Positions 8,948-15,752 of a stretch of DNA of 23,428 nucleotides are shown here, in pieces. This DNA is from a virus. The translations under genes and the position numbers were made by a program. Below the pieces are notes generated by a model. The model was not told where the DNA came from and did not search any database. It saw nothing but the letters and a program-made list of their open reading frames with translations. How positions within the stretch are numbered: position 1 is the stretch's first letter; every line of letters starts with the position of its first letter. The stretch is from positions 1 to 23,428 of IMG/VR virus record IMGVR_UViG_3300025168_000694; one strand, 5' to 3'.

Positions 8948-9609
8948 TCAATCGTATAAGTTTTGTCTCTTACATGATCAAATCGAATCGAAACGGGATG
9001 TTCTGTTCTTTCATCTATTATCTTCAATGTTTCGTGGCACATTACATGACAATACATTTGTGCAATCAATTCTGCTTCAGCAGCAAGAGCCTTCAATACA
9101 TTACGAGACATACCCATTCTCCATTCAGCAATTAATGAAATTGGTTTCAATAAGAACGAAAGATGTGATAAAGCCGATTGACTATATTTATTCAATTGTG
9201 CTAATTGCTGAATATCGTATCTCCTCCCTCTATCCCCATAATGTTTCTTAGACGCATCAAATATTAATTCAGCCAAATCAACATGATCTCCTGATACGGA
9301 ATTGTCTCTAGTCAGCAACAACGAATCAAACTTTCTTGAACCATAACCAACAAAGGTTACACCTTTTGTTTGGTCTAACCATGATTGCATTTCACTCAAA
9401 GGATGATTTTTTGTTTTTTTGTTTTTAATTAATACCTTTGATATTTTGTCTGAAAAAACAATCATGTTGCCTCCATCAAAGAAAACAGCACCATCTAATG
9501 TGAATTTAGATGTTTTTTCCCAACCCGTAGGTAGGTCGCTTGCATCGGTAGCAGAAAATACTTTGAAGGCAATAATATCATTTGCCGTCATCCATTCTAA
9601 AACACCCAT
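8920..9609 (-). CDS. DnaQ/DEDD exonuclease-fold protein, probably catalytically degenerate, 229 aa
   Basis: ATG at 9609 has AGAGGTG upstream and lies two bases after the stop of the helicase-like gene. The second DEDD motif is recognisable as FVGYGSRKFDSLLL, followed by HVDLAELIFDA and RGRRYDIQQLAQLN, which fit the middle of DnaQ-type 3'-5' exonucleases. The first motif (normally DxE) aligns with IIAFKVFSATD, where the acidic pair is missing. The third motif aligns with VLKALAAEAELIAQMY, with Glu in place of Asp. Only the second-motif Asp is clearly kept, so nuclease activity is doubtful. The C-terminal 40 residues look like a small beta addition (HPVSIRFDHVRDKTYTIEL). It may be a non-catalytic clamp or accessory factor, or an exonuclease domain that has separated from a polymerase. 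The fold is probable and the activity unlikely. Confidence 0.5.
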   Translation of the reverse strand: MGVLEWMTANDIIAFKVFSATDASDLPTGWEKTSKFTLDGAVFFDGGNMIVFSDKISKVLIKNKKTKNHPLSEMQSWLDQTKGVTFVGYGSRKFDSLLLTRDNSVSGDHVDLAELIFDASKKHYGDRGRRYDIQQLAQLNKYSQSALSHLSFLLKPISLIAEWRMGMSRNVLKALAAEAELIAQMYCHVMCHETLKIIDERTEHPVSIRFDHVRDKTYTIELKDLKEEE

Positions 9610-9611
9610 AA

Positions 9612-11063
9612 TTACACCTCTAACGCTATGTACGCATTTCGCCCTTCAGTAATCCTTGATACAATTTTCGCATCAACCAATACAGAAAGCCTTCTTTGAG
9701 CAGTTTTTACGCTTACACCAACAGTCGAAGCATACACCTTTTCTATTGCTCCTTTGCTTACTACTTCCTTCTTCAATCTGTCGTGTATCTTTCTTTCGCA
9801 CTTGTTATACGCTGCTTTCCATTGTCTTAAATCAGACTCTCTTTTCTTTCCTACTCTAAAGTCCTGTTTGTTCTCCAACCAAATAATAGTGTTATGTAAG
9901 TTATCATAAATAATCTCGGTTGCCATTTGAACGTGTGTTGCAGTAATTACCGAACTACGCATTGTCGCTGCAATCAAGTTAGAAAATATAATTGTGTAAT
10001 TCTCAACATTAGGTAAGAATGACAATGCAGTTTCACGGATGTTCTCGTTATTTACAGATGCAACCAAGTCATAATAATCATCAACAGCAGATAACAATGC
10101 TGCATGATAAGATGGGCCTATCTCAAACAAACCATGAGCGTACTTATGCGTGATCTCCTCTCTTTGAGAATCTGAAAGACTGTTCCATCCTTCTTGGTCA
10201 ATTCCTGCAAGATCAAACAATCTATGTTTCACCTCATCTTGAATATCTATAATTGCTTGAGCAAGATGATCATACGACCATACTTGTTCAGGAACTGGAA
10301 CATAAACTCCTTCCATACGATGTTCGCTGACTGTTCTTCTAGTCTCTAATCCTACATCGTTTTGGAATAAGAACACACGCTGAAAGAAACCTTTCTCTAA
10401 TACATGAGCCATGATGTCTTTGGGTGGGAAAGTAGTAGCCCAAAGGGATACGCCTGACGGAGTATGAACTGTACCACCTACTAAGTGCTTAACCAATACA
10501 TTTGTTTCTGAACCTATTGGAGCCATCGCTTGTTGGAGGTATAGTATCTTATCACTAAAGTAAGATTTTGAATCATTCAACAACACGCTACCCTCATCAA
10601 ACAAAAGTGTTTTGTAACCATTCAACAATCCGGGTACAACCGTATTCTCAAAATCTCCTGTTGGTTTGCCATCGTCATCATAGATCATCTTCTGTTCAAT
10701 TGTACCAATTAATTTAGCATCTGAACCTGCACTAAACTTTTCAGTTTCAATGCCTACTGCTCGTAGAACCTTTGCTGTAAATTCATAAGCAATTGATTTA
10801 CCTGTCCTTGATTGTTGAATCCAAAAAACGTGTAGCCTACAATCAATGAAAGAACCATGTATAGGCACTCTAACGTATGGGCATAACGCTTGACCCAATA
10901 TGAAAAAATAGGACAGTAGACCTGCATATTCATTAAAGTATGAAACCGTACTAAAACGCTCAATATATTGTTTAATGTATTGTCCACCATCAAAAGGAGT
11001 CTTAACTAAAGAGTAATCATTCCACTTACGGCTTGTATCTGTATCTTGTCTTAATAGTGTCAT
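9612..11063 (-). CDS. P-loop replicative-helicase-like ATPase with C-terminal winged helix, 483 aa
   Basis: ATG at 11063 has GAGGGCTTGA upstream. Walker A is at residues 83-90 (QQSRTGKS), where the usual first Gly is Gln. Walker B is KTLLFDEG, with D156 and E157. A sensor-like LWATTFPP at 207-214 and an Arg at 229 (GFFQRVFLF) follow in the order expected for MCM-like or DUF3987-like AAA+ helicases. Residues 355-397 form the helical lid (FSNLIAATMRSSVITATHVQ). Residues about 424-483 form a winged helix (SKGAIEKVYASTVGVSVKTAQRRL, then AKIVSRI), as at the end of archaeal MCM. The likely role is DNA unwinding at the viral fork, because primase, RPA-like protein and nucleases share the operon. An alternative is a DNA-translocating ATPase with another role. 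The ATPase call is firm; the helicase call is moderate. Confidence 0.68.
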   Translation of the reverse strand: MTLLRQDTDTSRKWNDYSLVKTPFDGGQYIKQYIERFSTVSYFNEYAGLLSYFFILGQALCPYVRVPIHGSFIDCRLHVFWIQQSRTGKSIAYEFTAKVLRAVGIETEKFSAGSDAKLIGTIEQKMIYDDDGKPTGDFENTVVPGLLNGYKTLLFDEGSVLLNDSKSYFSDKILYLQQAMAPIGSETNVLVKHLVGGTVHTPSGVSLWATTFPPKDIMAHVLEKGFFQRVFLFQNDVGLETRRTVSEHRMEGVYVPVPEQVWSYDHLAQAIIDIQDEVKHRLFDLAGIDQEGWNSLSDSQREEITHKYAHGLFEIGPSYHAALLSAVDDYYDLVASVNNENIRETALSFLPNVENYTIIFSNLIAATMRSSVITATHVQMATEIIYDNLHNTIIWLENKQDFRVGKKRESDLRQWKAAYNKCERKIHDRLKKEVVSKGAIEKVYASTVGVSVKTAQRRLSVLVDAKIVSRITEGRNAYIALEV

Positions 11064-11064
11064 T

Positions 11065-11769
11065 TCAAGCCCTCGTCATTTTTACTTTTTCTTCAATTAC
11101 TGCCTCTTCACTATTCAAACAATGGAGGAGGCGAGAAGCGGTAATCTTACCTACACCCTCAATCGCTTGTAACTCCTTTGGTGTCGAAGCGGTTATTTCA
11201 CTAATAGAACCGAAATTTTCTAAGAGTCTCTTAGCCACCGCTTCACTACAACCGAGCATACGAAGTGCATCTATCCTCTTATCTTCTGAAGCAGTTTTTC
11301 TCATATAACGGTAAGTAGTAGAACTACCAAGAGTACCTTCTTTTTCAAAGCGTTTTGAAATAAATCTCGCAGCCGAGGATTTGTCAGGGAACGTACAAAT
11401 ACTGATGTCATAATCATTATGGAATCTTGCAATAGAACCTAGAAAAGCATTGAATACTTTACCAAAAGGTATTTTCTTCCCCCCCTTCTTTGCTTGAAGA
11501 ATGTAATGATCAATCGTTCCATGGACTACTAAAATTAATTGGTCGTAGTTATCATCAAGATTTTGTAACTGCCTTTCAAGATGCCCTGAATAAAGACTAC
11601 CCATGTAATCTTGTATGCTTTTAGCCTCTATACCTACCCTGCCAAAAGCATAGTCAGTAATTAGATTCTCTCTCTCCTCATACGGAAGTCCTTTTTTGTC
11701 GCAATATTTCTTGACTAATACTTCTAAACCTGAACGCTCTCTATGGTCAATGAACATTATCTTAGTCAT
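11065..11769 (-). CDS. XPF/ERCC4-type structure-specific nuclease with helix-hairpin-helix, 234 aa
   Basis: ATG at 11769 overlaps the preceding 40-residue gene as ATGA. The ERCC4 nuclease signature is visible: D8-x-R10-E11 near the N-terminus, D39 in ITDYAFGR, then IEAKSIQDYMGSLYSG with E48, K50 and D54, and Q67. The usual ERK is EAK, but Glu and Lys are kept. Residues about 168-215 carry two helix-hairpin-helix units (LGCSEAVAKRLLENFGSISE and TPKELQAIEGVGKITASRLL), the DNA-binding part of XPF, Hef and Mus81. At 234 residues it matches the nuclease plus (HhH)2 portion without the helicase of archaeal Hef. The expected activity is cutting flaps or branched DNA made during replication or recombination. 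Family assignment is confident. Confidence 0.88.
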   Translation of the reverse strand: MTKIMFIDHRERSGLEVLVKKYCDKKGLPYEERENLITDYAFGRVGIEAKSIQDYMGSLYSGHLERQLQNLDDNYDQLILVVHGTIDHYILQAKKGGKKIPFGKVFNAFLGSIARFHNDYDISICTFPDKSSAARFISKRFEKEGTLGSSTTYRYMRKTASEDKRIDALRMLGCSEAVAKRLLENFGSISEITASTPKELQAIEGVGKITASRLLHCLNSEEAVIEEKVKMTRA

Positions 11770-11888
11770 TTCTTCATCGCCTCTCTTTTTTCATGTCTTT
11801 CATAAGATTGCGTACAAACCCAACATTCCTTTTTACCATTAGGAAAACCTTTTGTAGATTTTCCACAGTTAATACAAACCCATGGCAT
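11766..11888 (-). CDS. Tiny zinc-ribbon protein, 40 aa
   Basis: Read by hand between two larger genes. ATG at 11888 shares one base with the preceding stop (TAATG), and its own stop overlaps the nuclease start as ATGA, so it fills the gap exactly. The product begins MPWVCINCGKSTKG and ends KKECWVCTQSYERHEKREAMKK. Two CxxC knuckles, C5/C8 and C22/C25, make a minimal zinc ribbon followed by a charged helix. Coupling on both sides and the intact Cys pattern argue that it is real. The function is unknown; adapter or nucleic-acid contacts are plausible. Confidence 0.72.
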   Translation of the reverse strand: MPWVCINCGKSTKGFPNGKKECWVCTQSYERHEKREAMKK

Positions 11889-12136
11889 TATTCTTCCACA
11901 TCCTTTATTCTTTTAGTATCATGAATATATTCAAAAATTGCGGCAATTCCTGCTGCCGCCCAAAAAGCGTCTGAATCAATATCAGCAAAACCAAATACAT
12001 TACAAAGACTACCGATAGTTATGAACAAACCTGCAACCATCATCCATTCGTGGCGAATTATAACATAAGATATATCCATCGCGTTTAGTTCACCATCGCC
12101 ATTAAGGTCTAACATAGCAACCACTTTCTTTTTCAT
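11888..12136 (-). CDS. Small two-span membrane protein with EF-hand/dockerin-like calcium loop, 82 aa
   Basis: ATG at 12136 overlaps the upstream stop as ATGA, with GGTGAGGATGA upstream. Residues 10-21 read DLNGDGELNAMD. Acidic or Asn residues sit at loop positions 1, 3, 5, 7, 9 and 12, which fits a calcium-binding EF-hand-type loop with the Asp at position 12 typical of dockerin-like loops. Two hydrophobic segments follow, at about 31-50 (WMMVAGLFITIGSLCNVFGF) and 57-71 (AFWAAAGIAAIFEYI), then a charged tail. The protein probably sits in the host membrane and may sense divalent cations. A holin-like lysis role is possible from the size and two spans, but nothing else supports it. The loop and the spans are seen directly; the function is not known. 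Confidence 0.68.
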   Translation of the reverse strand: MKKKVVAMLDLNGDGELNAMDISYVIIRHEWMMVAGLFITIGSLCNVFGFADIDSDAFWAAAGIAAIFEYIHDTKRIKDVEE

Positions 12137-12420
12137 GGCTGTTCATCCTCACCATCAAGCATTCCTGATTCTAATACTAATATCATACGGTTAAGGTGAT
12201 CAGTTACTACTTCAGCAAAACGAGGATCTTGTGTTATTGCAACCATGTTCCCCTGTTGTAGTATCTCTATGAATTGAGTCTCATTGTTGAGCCTATACGC
12301 CCAAGGCAACATTTCAGTAGCCTCTTTCCTAACTTCTTCATTATCGCTATCTAACGCACCGAGAAGTTCCTTAGCCTTTTTCGCTTTTGCTTTCCGTATT
12401 TCATTAATATCTTCACTCAT
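12133..12420 (-). CDS. Uncharacterised small acidic helical protein, 95 aa
   Basis: I place the start at ATG 12420, where GGTGA at 12426-12430 is a well-spaced ribosome site. A GTG at 12429 in the same frame would add three residues. The N-terminal part is a charged helix (EDINEIRKAKAKKAKELL). It continues with DSDNEEVRKEATEMLPWAYRL, which resembles a short HEAT-like or tetratricopeptide-like helical pair. The last third includes DPRFAEVVTDHLNRMILVLESG and an acidic end (DGEDEQP). No catalytic motif is visible. It follows the primase and precedes the small membrane protein, overlapping the latter as ATGA. I do not recognise a family. The ribosome site lies inside a nucleotide repeat shared with the start region of the RPA-like gene. 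Confidence 0.68.
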   Translation of the reverse strand: MSEDINEIRKAKAKKAKELLGALDSDNEEVRKEATEMLPWAYRLNNETQFIEILQQGNMVAITQDPRFAEVVTDHLNRMILVLESGMLDGEDEQP

Positions 12421-12424
12421 GGGA

Positions 12425-12459
12425 TTCACCGACTTTGTTTTTGCACTTAATCTCTCTTA
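12425..12459 (-). repeat. Copy A of a two-copy 35-bp nucleotide repeat
   Basis: Two blocks of 13 identical bases, separated by exactly nine bases, are shared with 17095-17129. In the direction of the operon they read TAAGAGAGATTAA, nine bases, then CAAAGTCGGTGAA. In this copy the first block contains the last codons and stop of the primase gene. The second block holds the ribosome site (GGTGA) of the 95-residue gene. The other copy is in a different reading frame, so the conservation is of nucleotides and not of protein. Confidence 0.8.
12426..12430 (-). promoter_or_regulatory. Ribosome-binding site deciding the start of the 95-aa gene
   Basis: On the minus strand GGTGA lies five bases before ATG at 12420. 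This is a standard archaeal Shine-Dalgarno core and spacing. It supports ATG 12420 over the GTG at 12429, which would overlap the site. Confidence 0.55.
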
Positions 12460-13553
12460 ATTCCTTTACCATCAAAGAATGGACATTTACCGATGCACAA
12501 TCCTTCTTGGTATATTTTAGGGCATGAAGGAGTGAGATAATTCCTTGATGCACCATGTACTAACATTTCATTTGTAATTTTGGGGCTGTAATCAGCCCAT
12601 TCTAAAGTTTCAATAAATTGATGTGTTTTTATAATCACTTCACGATTAGATTTTTGAGAAGTATTCGCAGGTCTAGCAAAGTCTCTAAAATAGTCCATTA
12701 GATACATCATAAGGTATGCACGAGACTGATGGGGGGGATTGTCGCCTTTCGTACAACAGGCCGCTTCTAAGCAGGGTAAAACAGGAATACCTGAGACATT
12801 ACCTGCACTAACCGATACATCTTCAGCGTCAAACTTTTGAAATATCCCTGACATTCCATTGGTTGAATAATTTGCATCTCCTTCTACGACATCAATTTCT
12901 AAACCCTTAGAACCAATTGCTTTCATGCCTCCTTTCGCGTGTCGTGCTTCATTGGTGATGTAATCCCAACCCATTTCTAACTCTTCAATAGATAATGGAA
13001 TGCTCCATAACTTACGTTTGTAATTGTATGTGTTTGGTATTCTAATATGTCTATCAGGTCGAAAAGAAACTACTGGATCAATGGTTACTAAATCCATATC
13101 CTTAATCCATTTGTTGATTAATACTCTTCCTGAGAATAATAAATTACTCAAACCCGCAGGGGGCAATTCGTATGTTTTATCGAGCATAACCCATATGTGA
13201 AAACCACCACCGGACATCCAAACAGCATGACGTATGTTTTGTTCTCTCAGGTACAACGCTAAAGTAAGTGTATCTCTAGTGCATCTATTGCCAGTTTCTG
13301 AATCATCAATATCAAGCATTTGAGATGCACGGCCTTTATCCAAATCAACAACAAAATGAGGAATTATCGCGGTATTGTATTCACAACGATTTCCTTTTGG
13401 TTTCAATTCTCTAAATCCATATACTGTTGTAGTAAGATTTTGTTTCCCGTTTGTTCTTTCGATATATCGTTGCAAACCCTTCATGCTCAATACTACTTTT
13501 CGTGATTTCATGTCCATCTCACGAGGAAAGTGATTGAACAGATGGCTACTCAA
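12447..13553 (-). CDS. Archaeo-eukaryotic primase with PriS catalytic and PriL iron-sulfur-like domains fused, 368 aa
   Basis: The three AEP primase motifs are visible: HFVVDLD with D70 and D72, SGGGFHIWV with H119, and VTIDPVVS with D159, followed by RHIRIPNTYNYK, the nucleotide-binding Arg/Lys stretch of PriS. From about residue 255 the sequence resembles the PriL C-terminal domain: LPCLEAACC, NPPHQSRAYLMMYLMDYF, then TPSCPKIYQEGLCIGKC. C261, C344, C353 and C357 could bind a 4Fe-4S cluster. Fused PriS/PriL primases occur on archaeal plasmids and viruses, so the protein probably starts viral DNA synthesis by itself. The start used is TTG at 13553, which overlaps the upstream stop by eight bases; ATG at 13517 is a reasonable alternative and keeps all motifs. 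The next genes downstream follow after a 26-base gap containing a repeat. Confidence 0.82.
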   Translation of the reverse strand: MSSHLFNHFPREMDMKSRKVVLSMKGLQRYIERTNGKQNLTTTVYGFRELKPKGNRCEYNTAIIPHFVVDLDKGRASQMLDIDDSETGNRCTRDTLTLALYLREQNIRHAVWMSGGGFHIWVMLDKTYELPPAGLSNLLFSGRVLINKWIKDMDLVTIDPVVSFRPDRHIRIPNTYNYKRKLWSIPLSIEELEMGWDYITNEARHAKGGMKAIGSKGLEIDVVEGDANYSTNGMSGIFQKFDAEDVSVSAGNVSGIPVLPCLEAACCTKGDNPPHQSRAYLMMYLMDYFRDFARPANTSQKSNREVIIKTHQFIETLEWADYSPKITNEMLVHGASRNYLTPSCPKIYQEGLCIGKCPFFDGKGIKRD

Positions 13554-14475
13554 ACTTCATCACTTCTCCAAATCTAGGGCAGAATCCTTTGACCCTGCAC
13601 CATGGTTCACAGGTGGTTAGAGTCCTTCGTGGATCAATCAAATCAAATTGACGGCCATGTTGTAATCCATCATACATTATATGTGCGTGAACCAAATTAT
13701 TCAATTGCTTTAACATGGATTGTATTTCTTGGACTCTTACAGGCTCTCTCCCTCTAAATATATTTTCACCGCCTGTATGATCCCAACCCCAAAACATCGC
13801 ATCTCTTCCCCCAAATTCTTCGTGATCACAATGCTTTATTAGATAAGCATAGAAAGCCATTTCTTCACGCATACCTTCCCACTTGAATTTGGTATTTTTC
13901 CATTCTCCCGTCTTTAATTCATGAATGTGGAGGTTTCCTTCTGCATCTCCAAACAATCTATCAACGATACCATTCAAATGAACCTTTACTCCTTTGATTT
14001 CTATAATAGCGTTCAAACCTACTTCATTACCAACAGGCAAGAAATATTTAGAATCTGAATCCATGAATCGCCTTGCTTCAACAACCATGAACCTTCTCAG
14101 ATGTTCGTACTCATCCAATTCAAAAACTCCTCGCTCGGAATTAGAATCAGGGATTTGGCTAAGAAACCATTCTAATACAGCATGGTAGCCTTTCTCCTTT
14201 AACGCAATACCGTGTTCTAAATCAAACCCTGCGTACCAATCATCAACCGCATCGTGAACATTACTACCTCTAGTCATAGCATCATTAGACGGTTCTTTGA
14301 CCCCTAACACATACTTAATGAAGTATTGATGCTGACAAAATCCAAATGCACTTTGAGAGGATTTCGATACTCTCATCATAGCATTCTTAAAATTAGGATG
14401 CCATTGATATGACGACTCTTCATCTGAATTAGGGATAGGAACACTACGGGGTGGTCGAATCTTCATTAAATCCAT
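13546..14475 (-). CDS. Cas4/RecB-like PD-(D/E)XK nuclease with probable Fe-S cluster, 309 aa
   Basis: The core nuclease motifs are present: H74 in GSNVHDAVDDW, D172 in LNGIVDRLFGD, and E186-x-K188 in LHIHELKTGEWK. EEMAFYAYLI follows where RecB-type nucleases have QxxxY. One Cys near the N-terminus (C47 in FGFCQHQYFIKYV) and three at the end (C289, C293, C299 in CEPWCRVKGFC) match the Cas4/AddB/Dna2 arrangement that holds a 4Fe-4S cluster. The expected role is processing single-stranded DNA ends, next to a RadA/Sak4-like ATPase and a primase. No CRISPR array or cas gene is near, so a replication or recombination role is more likely than CRISPR adaptation. ATG at 14475 follows the upstream stop after six bases. 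Confidence 0.85.
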   Translation of the reverse strand: MDLMKIRPPRSVPIPNSDEESSYQWHPNFKNAMMRVSKSSQSAFGFCQHQYFIKYVLGVKEPSNDAMTRGSNVHDAVDDWYAGFDLEHGIALKEKGYHAVLEWFLSQIPDSNSERGVFELDEYEHLRRFMVVEARRFMDSDSKYFLPVGNEVGLNAIIEIKGVKVHLNGIVDRLFGDAEGNLHIHELKTGEWKNTKFKWEGMREEMAFYAYLIKHCDHEEFGGRDAMFWGWDHTGGENIFRGREPVRVQEIQSMLKQLNNLVHAHIMYDGLQHGRQFDLIDPRRTLTTCEPWCRVKGFCPRFGEVMKFE

Positions 14476-14481
14476 GCTGAA

Positions 14482-15750
14482 TCACTCGGTATCGAATGAT
14501 CCATCTTTGAGTCCTTTCCAACCGTACCATTCTCCACCTTCTGTATCTTGACGATAGATGGTTACTGGCCCCGATGACTTAAGACTCACGCCGTTGGATT
14601 TGAGCATAGCAGTAGATGTAGTAACGCCGGTCCTACGGCCTGTATCATCACGTTCTTCGTCCAATTCCATGTATATGATTTGCGTCAATGCACTTTCAGT
14701 TTTACGAGGCAACCAATGAGGTACACCCTCACCCTTGATTTCGTTACCCGCACTATCGTAGTCTGCCTTGAAATGCGTTATAACATAACAATGAACACCT
14801 CTACGAGATAATTCTTTCATTAGGTCAAGAACAGCCATGAAGTAATTGCTACGGATATACCAATTAGTCCTACCAACGCTTGTTGTAGCCTTTTTACCTG
14901 ATACTGCAATAGCATCAGCACCCAAGTCAAGATCTGCGATCTTCATGTTTAATTCGCATATCTTAAGGAAACTATCAGCACCATCAAGCATGACTGTCTT
15001 TAGCCATCTATCAGGCATAATCCCATGCTGAGAAAAGAATGCTTCTTGAGCATCTACTTGTTTTAATGCGTCTTGCATGATTCTCACTATGTTCAAGTGA
15101 GTCTTTGGGAAATCGTAGGGTACTCTACCATCCTCTTTGTAAATCACATAAGGATTGATTGCTAAAATGTTATTCTTTCGGTTAGCATAATTCTTCATTA
15201 TAGATGCATGAGCATGACCATCGAAATCAATATCCCATATCTCAGCACCTGAATCCGCTTCTTCATCTGTAAGGCTATCGAAAACTATTGATGATTTACC
15301 TGCTTTTGGCGGTGCGACTATACCGCAAAAGACATGATTTCTTTCTTGTACTTTCATGAATGATTGAGCCTGACGTGCTTTCTCAACAGCAGTTAGATGT
15401 TCACCATAGCCTGTAAGGGTATCCTCCGAATCAGCAATAGATGGTGCTACAAAAGTAGTAGTGATTGCAGGTTTTACTGCCGGTAGAGCATTTTGGAGAA
15501 ATGTCTTATCAATCTTTTTAGGAGTTATACCTCCAAGCACCTTTTTCTGTTTTTTGACAGCAGGTGGCTTTGCCCAATCCGGTTTTGGCTCATCTTTTTC
15601 TAATTCCTCTAAAGACTTCTTTTCATGATTTACAGGTAGCGGTTTTACCTCCTCTCCCCATACGTTAGTCTTTTTCTTCTTTACAGGTGGTGGTGCGACA
15701 TCTGTTGTGTCCTCTTCTTTCCAACCGTCTAAGAATCCAGTACCTGCCAT
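14482..15750 (-). CDS. RecA/RadA-fold ATPase, Sak4-like recombinase, 422 aa
   Basis: ATG at 15750 lies two bases after the RPA-like stop, with AGGAGCG upstream. The first 100 residues are Lys/Pro/Glu-rich and probably disordered (PPPVKKKKTNVWGEEVKP). The ATPase domain starts near residue 138. Walker A is APPKAGKS at 146-153, with Ala in place of the first Gly, as some Sak4-type proteins vary there. An acidic WDIDFDGHA strand follows, and Walker B is KTVMLDGADS (D246). GVHCYVITHFKAD near residue 310 corresponds to the later RecA strand. Phage Sak4 proteins are single-domain RadA paralogues that anneal or pair strands with help from SSB, and the RPA-like gene is immediately upstream. The fold is firm and the recombinase role probable. 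A helicase-loader function is possible. Confidence 0.78.
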   Translation of the reverse strand: MAGTGFLDGWKEEDTTDVAPPPVKKKKTNVWGEEVKPLPVNHEKKSLEELEKDEPKPDWAKPPAVKKQKKVLGGITPKKIDKTFLQNALPAVKPAITTTFVAPSIADSEDTLTGYGEHLTAVEKARQAQSFMKVQERNHVFCGIVAPPKAGKSSIVFDSLTDEEADSGAEIWDIDFDGHAHASIMKNYANRKNNILAINPYVIYKEDGRVPYDFPKTHLNIVRIMQDALKQVDAQEAFFSQHGIMPDRWLKTVMLDGADSFLKICELNMKIADLDLGADAIAVSGKKATTSVGRTNWYIRSNYFMAVLDLMKELSRRGVHCYVITHFKADYDSAGNEIKGEGVPHWLPRKTESALTQIIYMELDEERDDTGRRTGVTTSTAMLKSNGVSLKSSGPVTIYRQDTEGGEWYGWKGLKDGSFDTE

Positions 15751-15752
15751 AC

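Noticed and set aside
8916-9251. A plus-strand frame of 111 codons continuing past the rightward operon
   Set aside because: It lies fully opposite the DnaQ-fold gene, is Leu/Ser/Tyr-rich as expected from an antisense frame, and shows no domain.
13546-14475. CRISPR adaptation module suggested by the Cas4-like nuclease
   Set aside because: No repeat array, Cas1 or Cas2 is present, and Cas4-like nucleases are common replication or recombination genes in archaeal viruses.
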